A stretch of 64,000 nucleotides of DNA, from positions 147,501-211,500 of the forward strand of contig CAMXCT020000269.1 of the NCBI GenBank assembly GCA_947184155.2, read 5' to 3'. The stretch comes from Cladocopium goreaui (Eukaryota; Sar; Dinophyceae; Suessiales; Symbiodiniaceae). Each line of letters begins with the position of its first letter. Positions within the stretch are counted from its first letter, which is position 1. Below are positions 35,213-46,200 of this stretch, piece after piece. Below the pieces are notes generated by a model. That model did not search any database. It had not been told where the DNA came from and saw only the letters and a program-made list of their open reading frames with translations. The translations under genes and the position numbers were made by a program.

Positions 35213-35307
35213 TAGATTATTTGCCCATTGGAATGATTTTTTGAATTACCGTTGAGTTCGGGGATTTCGCAGCTAGTCATGTTTGATGACCGGCTCCCAT
35301 GTCCCAG

Positions 35308-35414
35308 GCTCGGAGACCTCCAGGGAAACGACCACAGCATCCACGGCCAGACGGAGTGAGGCTTTTTGGCGGCCGGATGTTCCCTTGGCAGTTTGCTTGT
35401 GCCGAATGTTCGGG
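35308..35414 (+). CDS. exon of unrecognised gene (CAEC motif)
   Basis: AG|G acceptor, 35 codons: ARRPPGKRPQHPRPDGVRLF, GGRMFPWQFACAECS, then a GC donor at 35415. It joins in phase to 35510 (ECSG|FGAAVV), which supports both exons. The CxxC is suggestive of metal binding but isolated. The family is not recognised. Confidence 0.55.
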
Positions 35415-35509
35415 GCGAACACAGTCCTTCTACTTCATCCAATGTTCTTTTAATTATGTTTTCAAATGAAACTAATTGAAACTAATTGAAACTAGTCTTT
35501 TGCCAACAG

Positions 35510-35571
35510 GTTTGGCGCTGCTGTGGTGAACCAAATGATGGACCCCTATAGTTATACCACCTATTTCCAGC
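35510..35571 (+). CDS. exon of unrecognised gene
   Basis: AG|G acceptor (CCAACAG|GTTT), reads FGAAVVNQMMDPYSYTTYFQ and HNW. The donor is not settled (a GA donor near 35573 would fit AG|C at 35622). Confidence 0.55.
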
Positions 35572-35617
35572 ACAATTGGGGATGACTTCTCCCTGAATCC
35601 TGTGTCCAGTCGCCCAG

Positions 35618-35714
35618 GTTTCAGCACAGTCACGCAATCCGTTGAGTGCCAGCATGGTTGCAGCGCGCTCAAACTTGGGCGGGGAGGGCAACCTGCAGCT
35701 GGTGATTGAGCTTG
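35618..35714 (+). CDS. exon of unrecognised gene
   Basis: AG|G acceptor (CGCCCAG|GTTT) and GT donor (35715): VSAQSRNPLSASMVAARSNL, GGEGNLQLVIEL. Coding-like; probably the same gene as the two preceding exons. Confidence 0.5.
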
Positions 35715-36516
35715 GTGAGATTAAGTTGTTTTCCATTGTCCAACGGTCATTTCAAAATATGGCAATCACAAATCCAACTGAAACAACGACAGAGGACACC
35801 CCCAACAGTGCAATTTGTTTTTCATCTAGCATCAAGATGACTATTCATCCACTCAAACTCAATAATAATAATAAGAAGAAGACAAATAAACAAAAGACAC
35901 CATATTTCCATATATTTCCATATATTTCCAAGTCATCAACCCAAACCTGTACTTGCAAAATATTGCTGGAATGAGCCAGCCAGCTACTGACAAGGTTCTA
36001 CAGTACAGCGGGCTGGCCTGGGCAAAACCACACCTGGGAAGCATTGTCCCAGTATGTCCCAGGTAACTAATGCCTTTGGATGGGGTAAAACATCCCAACC
36101 ATACCCAGTACCAGTACCATTCACACGTTCACACGATTTTGGATGATCCCGAAAACCACTTCTGAATGGCCAATGTTCTGCTAGCGTCCATGTCCGGCCA
36201 AGGCGCGCTAGAGCCGCTGTAGTCTTTCGAATCCTGGCTGTGAAGCGTGACCGCCAGAGTCATGGGCCAATGTAGTGCAAACAAACTGCGTCCCATGATT
36301 GGCCAGCATTTCGGATGAGTTATGACATTTCTGGACTGTTGAATAGTCCTGTCCCATTTTTATGTAGGACAGTGTCCTACTTGTTGTATAGATGTTCCGA
36401 ACAACCATCATAATCATTCATAATCCGTTATATAATATAGATGATTATAGATGTGTTCTGTCAGACTCGTTGGCTGCAAATTGTCCAACCAAATTTGGCA
36501 CAGGTGATGCAAACAG

Positions 36517-36712
36517 GTCCATGCGGCACGCAGGTTGTAGTGAGTTGGCTGCGGCATCAAAACCCTGCTATTTTGGCAGTTCAATTCGCACGTGTGCGGC
36601 ACCGTCGTTTTCATGACTTTGGGGTGGTCGTAGCGGAGTGTTTACTTTCACGCTTTTCCGTGGCAGAGTCTGGATATACTGATTCAATGCAGCTACCTTG
36701 CACAGACGATTG
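36517..36712 (+). CDS. possible exon, unrecognised
   Basis: The AG|G acceptor at 36515-36516 opens PCGTQVVVSWLRHQNPAILA, VQFARVRHRRFHDFGVVVAE, CLLSRFSVAESGYTDSM, to a stop. The true 3' boundary is probably earlier, at an internal donor. Confidence 0.4.
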
Positions 36713-36790
36713 ATTTTGTTGGGGGTTCTCTTTAATTCACCCCAAGACCACAGGGACTCGATCTTTCGAGTCTAATTTGCTGGCTTGCAG

Positions 36791-36865
36791 ATGGGAGCAG
36801 GGTCGGCAGAAAAGAAAGAAAAGGCCACGAAGCTTGGCCAGCTACTCTATGCTTGTGGGACACGG
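36791..36865 (+). CDS. probable exon, unrecognised
   Basis: After TTGCAG: MGAGSAEKKEKATKLGQLLY, ACGTR, GT donor at 36866, phase 0. Lys-rich and clearly coding-like. The Met could be internal. Confidence 0.5.
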
Positions 36866-39254
36866 GTTAGGTATGGTCAGGTATCCTAATTTTTTTTGGA
36901 CACATCCCATCGAATAATAAAGCGAGTATCATCAAATATCAGCAATACCACCTGTTGAATTCAACCAGTGTTTGTTTTGAGGTGCATTGGGCTTGCTTGG
37001 TGAGCTTCAAAGAACAGCCAGCTCATAACAGGAAAAGCATGCAGCCACTACAGGAGGGTAGGGCCTAGTTTTGCTGGTCTCCAATTGCCCTGGGTTCCAA
37101 TTACGTGGCCACAGATTGCTCGTGGGTGATTGTGAATTCGATGATGCTTGTCAGGATGAGGAATGATTCTGGGACATTGTGATGATGACTCTTGGGGTCA
37201 CAAGCAAGATATAGAGGAAGTGGGCAGGGACTTTGTTGGCATTGGCCGTGCCTGCGATTTGGCAGATTGGGATGCCGGCACGTCGGAAAACCGCAGTTTT
37301 TTCCAGTTTTTTCAGGGAGTTTCCGGGACATTTTTCCAGCCGTCAGCTTTCCAGTGCAGTTGACCTTTGGTTCAGCACGCTGGCAGTTGACCGATCCCCG
37401 CAATGGTGCGAGCAACCCCGCTCCTGGTTGCAGGTGGCATTTCGCGGCGATGGGCTGGGATCATGTTGGATAATCTTCATCAAATTTGAGGAACAACTAG
37501 AAGAATATAGAAGAATTGTACAGTGTACAGTATTGCACAATATTGTACAGTACATTGCAGTACCCTTTTTTCCTTGTATAGTTATATATGACTGTTTATA
37601 TAGACACCATGTCTCATGGTGCATCGAGCTTGCCAGATGCCTCTTGTGATTGCATCAGATTACGTTTGCTGAAGTGAGAGGAACTGGGAAGAATTACATT
37701 ACATGTCTATCCGTATGTTCACTACAAGATTGATGCGCATGATGGCGAACCAGTAGAATTTGGTACGCAGTGGATGCACAATATGTATATATGATGTTTG
37801 CCCTGGTCAGTTCCCGCAATCCTTGGTCATGAGAAATGTTCGAACCTGGGGCTGACAGGCAAGTATCGAGAAAGCATCAGTAAGAACTGTTCCAACTCAC
37901 AATTTTCACAGCCTAAAAGCAACTCGATGAAATTGAACATTCAAACTTTTTCAACATACTGCAGTGAATCAACCACCAAGCTAAAATCTGTGTTCACCAC
38001 AAAATTAGATAAAATTAGCAAGTCACCAGGTGCTGGCGCCCTGGTTGCGCCCTGCTTCCTTGCGCCCTGGGGAGAAACCACATCGCGCTCCCATCAGCTG
38101 AGGGGTGATGCCGCTGAGAGGCGTTTTTCCAGCGGCAGATTTCATTTCTTGGGGGTGATGTATGGTTTTATATACCGGATATTTATCGATATGTGATATA
38201 TGGACCTATCGAACATATCATATTTGGGATGATTATGGAATATTATGGATAATCTAGGATCTAGGTTAGGATATTAGATAATCATCTAGAGGGTAAACGG
38301 CTATTCCTGACCATTTCAATCACTAAATCATCAGAATAACTATCATAATAATCCCATCCCCCTGACATTGAACATCACCATTGTACCCAAGTCCTCCCAA
38401 ATATGTCCTCCTCTTATCTACATTCACAATGGTTTCTGGCGGGGTGTTTGATTAATTTTTTTGTACTGTATGGAGGATTGGATTGACCTGCCAGGCTGCC
38501 TGGATTGAAGAATGCAGGGTTTATGAATGAATATGAATATGAATCCATATCAATCCATTTTATTTTTCATCACCCCTCCCAAAATGTGAACCAGGGTTTC
38601 AAAATGTTTCCAATAATCCAGGGTTGTATTTTCAATGTCAGAAAGCCTCATTTTGGGATATGATGTTGCATACGCTCCAGCTGGTAAACAATCAGACATA
38701 TAAATGGGGTATGGCTTACTGCTGGGTTTACCACATTGATGGATTCAGCTGCAATGGTGGATTAAATCCCCATGTTGGTTAAAAGATGTCTAGCTAGACC
38801 CTGATCAATGGTTGCTCAAAACCTTCAGATTTTGTCGGGTATACAATGGATCTTCGTGCTTGGAATGCCAGCAGTCTGTTGGTCAGACCGGAATTGGCAC
38901 TAGCAGTTACTAGCAGTTTGTACCAAACCTGAGTTACCAAATGTCTGGGTGAACTAAAGCGGATTCTTGGATGGTTGCTACATGAGAACTCAGTGGACAC
39001 GTATATTTATTTAATTACTGTGTATAATATATATATATATATTATGTATATATATATAGATGGCTCACTTCAATGGTCTCCCCCATCAAAAAAAGCAGAC
39101 TTGGATGAAGGGACAGTTTCCAGCAATTAATGAAACAAACCGGAACTTTCCCCATCAACCAAATTCCAAAATCCATGACTTTCCATGACTTTTCATGTCT
39201 CCATGAATGCAGGAGTTGTTCATGGCTTTTCCTCGGATTTTCCCGCCATCACAG
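36866..39254. other. mostly non-coding, several weak exon candidates
   Basis: Candidates: about 37340-37460 (two frames open, one reads LTFGSARWQLTDPRNGAS), about 37696-37795 (LHVYPYVHYKIDAHDGEPVE), and about 38010-38160 (GC-rich, three frames partly open). None has secure boundaries. 38170-39120 is AT-rich with no exon seen. Confidence 0.3.
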
Positions 39255-39343
39255 GGAGCGCGGCACTGGGACCTCTTCCGCGGCGCCAAGCGCGGCGGTT
39301 GCCGCGCTGCCGGTGGCGGGCCTCCTGGCGGCGGCTGGGCGAC
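39255..39343 (+). CDS. LHC exon: plastid transit region
   Basis: AG|G acceptor, GT donor (39344). Reads [29 protein letters not shown] and joins [17 protein letters not shown] of 41677. It is Ala/Ser/Arg-rich and poor in acidic residues, as expected for a transit peptide. The upstream exon carrying the initiator Met and signal peptide is not identified. Confidence 0.6.
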
Positions 39344-39945
39344 GTGCCTTGGTCGTGAAGCGTCTTCAGCATGGCAGGGATGGAATTTTCTGGGTAGATC
39401 AGTGGTGATTTCTTGAACTGTGGGATCCCGAGTCGTCACCATAGGTCACCATGGGTAAACCAAATACTGAGTCATACTGAGTCATATAAGTCATGGTCAT
39501 CCATAACTTGGATGAGTTTGGGGTACCCCCAGCCATTTTAGGACACTTCCAAATAGGTAGATAAGTATGGGTTGTAATATAAACCATCAATCCACATGGA
39601 AGGTTTATGATTGCTTTAGTAGAGAGGTAGATGGTTAGAGACAGACTGACAGGCTGACTGATAAATCGATAGATAATGATAGATAGAAAGAAAGAAAGAA
39701 CTATAGATAAATAGATTGATTGATTGATAGATTGATAGATTGATAGATTGATAGATTGTTAGATTGATAGATTGATAGATTGATAGATTGATATATTGAT
39801 TGATTGATTGATAGATTGGTAGATCGATAGATCGATAGATCGATAGATCGATACATCGATAGATCGATAAATAGATAGATCGATAGAGAGATAGAGAGAT
39901 AAATAGAAGATAGATAGATCGATAGATCGATCGATCGATAGAGAT

Positions 39946-39991
<46 letters not shown>

Positions 39992-40072
39992 CGATAGATC
40001 GATAGATCGATAGAGAGATAGAGAGATAGATAGAAGATAGATAGATCGATAGATCGATCGATCGATAGAGAT

Positions 40073-40131
<59 letters not shown>

Positions 40132-40132
40132 T

Positions 40133-40175
<43 letters not shown>

Positions 40176-40216
40176 GATAGATAGATAGATCGATCGATAG
40201 ATAGATAGATAGAGAT

Positions 40217-40254
<38 letters not shown>

Positions 40255-43200
40255 CGATCGATAGATAGATAGATAGATCGATCGATAGATAGATAGATAG
40301 ATAACTAGGGTCTGTACAGAAAATAAGTATTTATATGGATATATAGTGACATGGAATTCTTATCAAATATAACGGGATATAATAGTATAATGTGAGAGAG
40401 AGAGGGAATGGGAGAGAGGAGTGTAAGGATATAATGCAGATGTAAACAAGAATGGCTATGTAATCAAGTCCACAAAATCATTGAAACCCGTGTGTTTGTT
40501 CCGCGTTCTTATCTGCGCAAAATCCGGGAATAATCTATGATACATGTTAATACGGGCAATTCTTTTCTAGGTAAGATTGCCAGAGGGTATCCCTCAACAT
40601 GTAAGAATGATATTTCTGCTCATTCAGTGTGTTGCTGAAAACTCCTTTCAGCCAACATAGAGCTCCAGTGGGAGCACATTCAAAGATCGAAGGTGTGTAT
40701 ATGTTTTGACTTTGCAAAATTTTTCCATCGCTCGTTTTCTCCCTGCGAAGAGAACAGAAAGACGAGAAAGGCAAAGAAACCTTGAATTGGCAAAAACTCC
40801 CTGAGCAACTCCATAAAACCAAAAGTGGAACATGACTTTCCTACGTTGAAGCCCGTTCGTGAGGCTCAACCAGCACGGAGACTTCAGCTGACTCAAACAT
40901 AAATAGCAAAGATTGGATGCAGCCGACAAGAATTTAGAATGGGGATATCATTGGAAGTAAACCAAGAACAATTGGATAAACATCATCGTTCATTGGTCCT
41001 ACTGGTTGGTTGGGTAAGATTCAAACCACCACAAATGGCAAATCAGCCAAAAGGAACCTGAAAGATACCCGAAATTTCAGACTCATCAAAAATTATGTTT
41101 GATGGAAATCACCATGAACCATTTTTTTTTTGTGTGTGTGTGTGTTCATGTCAGCTTTCAAGGGAACCAACCAAAATGTTCATTGGAAATACTTGGAGAT
41201 ATTTACTTAAAGAAAAATCTAAAGCCTGTTTCCAGATCACCATGGAGTTAAAGGCTCCTCGCCCATTGGGGCAACCCATTTTAATGTCCGTAAATGTCCG
41301 TAAAAACACTACTTTGCGGGGAAACGTCGCTGGATCTTTCATTGACCAGGGGGTTCGTATCCCAATTTCCCTACTGGAAATGTCTTTGTATAGCCAATTT
41401 TTAAAACTTCCATCTTCCTTTGAATCCATTTCCCCCCAGTGCATCCCAGTGCAAGATACGATCAAAATACAAAGCATGTACAAAGCATGGGTGCAACGCC
41501 TTGGATCTTTTTTTGCCAGTAATGTGGTAAACCACAAAAAAAACACAACCCAAAATCACCATAGATTGGGTGGTATAAACCAACCCCAGATGGCAGTTGG
41601 AATTTTTTCCATATTTGATGTTCTGGGAATGGGATTGCTTAACCAAACATGCACCAGATGAAAGATGTCCTGCCAGGCTCGCGTCAGCAGCGTCGCGCTG
41701 CGGCGGCCGAAGCCGAACCAGAGCCCGTCTTTGACCCCAGCAAGGAGCCAGGTGCGAGTCAGCCGCTGGCGACCTTGAAAATCTTGGAAAAAACGTTCAA
41801 TTCATACATGGCTGATATCATTCATGTATATATATATATATATTAATTAATTATATATATTTAATACTAACATTATGGATCGATGTTATTATATTATGAT
41901 ATACTGTCATATTACACTATGATATACTGGATTTGTATTGATTTGCTTCTTTGATGCACAGAGATTATACAATTATTGATGGTGCTGGTGCGTGACGTGT
42001 TACTTGATTTGAAAGAACCATATATGGCTCAGCGAGTTGTAAGTCCATTTTCAACGGGACGTCCATTTTCCACAGAACCATCCTCAATGTATCTCAATAT
42101 GCATGCAAAGACTATCCGAGTGCAACTGTTCAGTGCCCAGGTGTCCTCCGTTGTGGACATAGCCTGTAGCGAAGATCTCTTTCATTGGAGTTCCCATCCA
42201 CCCACCCAACCGGAGACCAGTTGGCTGAATCATATGATACAAACTTGTAAGCAGCATTTATCGCGGAGAAAGCTCAAGTACATAAAGAAACGCAACAATG
42301 GAAAGTTCCCCGCTTCCAAGCGGTGGTTCTCCAGTTGATATGTTGGAGTACCAGAAGCTAATATAAGCTAATGACGTATTCGCGATTATTCCATTCCTTT
42401 GGCTGGGTCATTCACCCACTGTAATGGGCCAGAAACAATTCCAAATAATTTGTGTTTTTCCAGTTGGTGCGTTATTTAGCAGAGGGTGCATCCAAAGATT
42501 CAGCTGTGCACTGTGCGACAGGTGTGACCCTGCCGCTGCGATACTTCGACCCTTTGGGCTTTGCAAAGCAGGGGGATCGTGAAGGTGTTTACAATTTGCA
42601 CATGGGGAGGATGGTCATTGTGAGTGCAGGTTTGAAAACAGCTTTAAACGGTGGTAAGCTCGGCAATCCTGCGTATCTGATGCACAGTTGTACCATGAAA
42701 AGCCGTGTGAGTCTGGCTCTGAAACCAGCTTGAATTCGTTGGAACTCCAGAAATTCTGAGGTGGATCGACTATCAAAATAAGATATTATGATCATAACAC
42801 CATTGGCCCCAGTCGTGGGCTCCAGGTATAGGACCTACCCCCAACACCCAAAGGGTAGAGGTCGCCATCCCAAAGTGCTAGGCTTTTACCAGCTGAGAGC
42901 AGCTGAGCTGAAGCATGGCCGCGTGGTGCGCGATCCCAGATGGCAGAGTGGTCGCCAAAAAAGATGGGTAATGAATGGATTTTGGGTGAATAACCCCACA
43001 AAAAAGATATAGTGTCTGAATTTGATTCACCATTTTTTGTGGCCTTGTCCTGGACCGATCCATGGAGAGTGAGTGCTTCGAGCTGCGATATCTAATTCGA
43101 AACCATTACCAACTAGTTAGAAACTTACAGAAACTTTAAACGTCCGTTTGACATGACACATGGACCAGAAATCGATGCCTCAGGCAATGATTGCGGCAGT

Positions 43201-46200
43201 GGGATGCGTAGTGCAGCACAACGTCAAGTTCCCAGGTGCGGGTTTTGGTATGTTGGAGCCTCTCATGACTTATAATGGAACCCATGGGTTTCAATCATAC
43301 CCAATAATCAATAGGATAGCTTATTGAGGATGTATCCCTCTTTCAGGAAGCACCCAATTGCCCTTCTACAACGTAGGAAAAATATATGAAACAGCAAGAT
43401 ATATCATTTTGTTATTTGGTTGGCACCTTCAGTGGAATGTGTGCGTCCACAGATGGTCCCATTTTTGCGCAGCCGCAGAGGCTTTGAAGACGTACCTACT
43501 GGAATTCAGGCTGCGATCACACCTCCTGGTCCCTTGGAGTGGCAGAGATCTGACATAATGAATGGGTTGTTTCAGGGGCAAAGGTGAATTGATGCCACAT
43601 ATCATCATCATATTCCCATTGTTGTTGGTTTATAGCCTATTAACCACTATTAACCACTATTAACCGCTATTAACCACTATTAACCACTATTAATCACTAT
43701 TAACCACTATTAACCACTATTAACCACTATTAACCTATGTGACATATGGATACTCTGACATGACTTGGGAGATTCACTCTGGTGAAGAGAAATGCAGTCG
43801 CTGATGAGTTTTTGTTTCACCATTTCACCGGTGCAGTGAGGACTTTCGCTTCTTTTTTCATTGACAAACGTGGTTTTTTGAAAGAATCGGTCTCGGGAAG
43901 TGAAGAATTATCCTCCTCATCCTGAGCCTCAGCCTTCAAAATCACCATCAGTCACAACTCAGAACCTTTCCGAGTTTGATCCTGAAGTCATGTCATCCTC
44001 AGTCTCTTTCAGCAAGGCACCTATGGCATGCTGGCAATTTTCGCTTTGAGTCTGAGCTGCAACTGGTGCTCAGCCTTCATTCTGTCCACATCTGGATCGC
44101 TAAGGTCAACAAAAACTCGTTGTGATAGTTGATGTTTTCAAATGTGATTTTTATGACGGTCTAGCAGGGTTTCCCCTTTTTTTCCGGGTGAAGTGGGATC
44201 AACTTTTGGCAGGGCTGGTGCGCTTGAGCTGACCATCTTCAAACAGGATCCAGACATGGACCCAGGACAGTAGTGGAAGAAGAGCACCAATTGAACATTA
44301 ATTGAACTGAGATATATCATGATATATCGTGTTTTTTTCGGCGTAAACACAGCGATCGGCGTAACGGCGTATCGGCATATTTTACGCTTACGGACCCGGA
44401 TCCCAATCACGCTGGTGTTTTTGGGGTTTGCACAATGTTGTATTGAGGTACTTTTTTTAAAGCTTTTTAGAAGGGCGTCTCCAGGTGAATCTGTCCCTAT
44501 TTTGTTTATTGGTTTTTCATGGTTTTTCCATTTTTCATGTTTTTCCAGATCTCAAGGTGTTTATGTATTAATCATATGTATGGAGAGATTTCTTTACAAA
44601 GCAACCAGGTGACCAGGTGAACATCGAAAACAACCCCCGCGCAGGAGACTTTGGAGATCCAGCTGGCAACTTGTTTGGCTTGTTTGGAACGCCGCAGAAT
44701 TGATTGTCACGGATTTTTGAAGGACAATGGAATATCATCAATTGGAATCCCAATTGGAATATCATTGGAATATCTCATTGGAATATCAATGTACAATCAG
44801 AATCCCATAAAAATCATCAATTGAAATATCATTGGAATAATCTAACGATAGTAACAAATACATCAAGTCCAATAATCCCATCCGATTACATAGATAGTAA
44901 ACATCGATTGGTAAATATTCCATCATCCCAGGAACATGTTCCAGCGAGAAAGGCATCGATTTCCTATAGACATTTTCCCAAAATTCACCTATGACGAAAC
45001 TGGAGATGTGGGAAACCAAGAATGAACCAACGGTCATACCTGCAGGAACGTTCACACCTGTTTTGCCGAATGACATGCCATGTTTCATCCGCACCAATTG
45101 TTCACCCCAACTGTGTCCAACTTCATTGGCAGACCACTTACCCAACACATGGAGACTCATGGAGATCAGCATCTTCTGTTTCCATGTTCGAAAAACTACA
45201 GGTTTCGAAAGGTGCCGATTTGTGCCACCTTTTTTTCCATTGATCGCGCGGATTCCTGGTGCCATGTTAGGCCTTTCCCCCCAAGACCACCTGATTTTCC
45301 ATGGCAACGGATTCCCATTGCCATGGTTCCCAGCATTGGATCAAGCGGCAATGGTCGAAAAATCAACGAGGTGATCATTTGCTGAGCATATGTTCCCCTA
45401 AGATTAAGCCTTAAACCATTACTGGTTGGTGGTTTGGAACATGTTTTATTCCACATATATATATATATATATATATTGGGAATAATAAGCCCAACTGACT
45501 TTCATATTTTTCAGAGGGGTAGGTATACCACCAACCAGATTATAACATGTTATAACATGGGTTATAACCAGTTATAACCAATTATAACCATATATAAAGT
45601 TATAACCCATGATTATTACCCCTTATACCGTTACAACATGTTATAACCCATTGGAGTTTCAAAAAGCCAGGGGTTAAAAGCCCAGGCTTCGGGCAGTACT
45701 ACACCGAGTGGAAGGATCGGGAGCTGAACAACTGCCGCAACTTGGGTCCAGGCTTAAGAAATCAAATATGCCCATAATTACTTAGAGAATCTTATAGATA
45801 TCAAGGTTTGTTTACTACAATCATGTTTTTATATGTTTTTATTGAATTGCTACTGAATTACTGGTGTTTAATTGCATGTACGCATGGATGAGATAATGCT
45901 GTATGAGATGACGCACAAAGTTCGAGAATTTATGGACTATTTGATTCTTGATTCTTGCGCGAATGCTCTATGTTAAATGCCCCCAAAAGAACTTCTGGTG
46001 TAGGATTGGAGCTATTTGATGGCCAATGGGGACACCGGAGAATGGGTTGCAGCAAGGTGTTTGAAGTCCAAAAGCCAAAGCACTGGGAGAGCTTCAAAGT
46101 TAGACCAAGAAACACCTGTTAATAACAAACAATCAGCGAAGAAATGTGGATTTATCTCTGCAAGGGTGGATATGTTTGACAGATTTTCACATGTGGGTAT

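Noticed and set aside
41095-41661. 188-codon open frame
   Set aside because: It lies wholly in the first identified LHC intron, has no AG|G/donor structure or family match, and the flanking exons join in phase without it.
41976-42338. 120-codon open frame between LHC exons
   Set aside because: Joining 41751 directly to 42522 restores the conserved [12 protein letters not shown] sequence, so this is intronic.
44353-44447. Possible LHC helix 2 exon reading [13 protein letters not shown]
   Set aside because: The exon at 44017 ([10 protein letters not shown]) matches the family better and fits the phases of both neighbours. This stretch would also require a long insertion.
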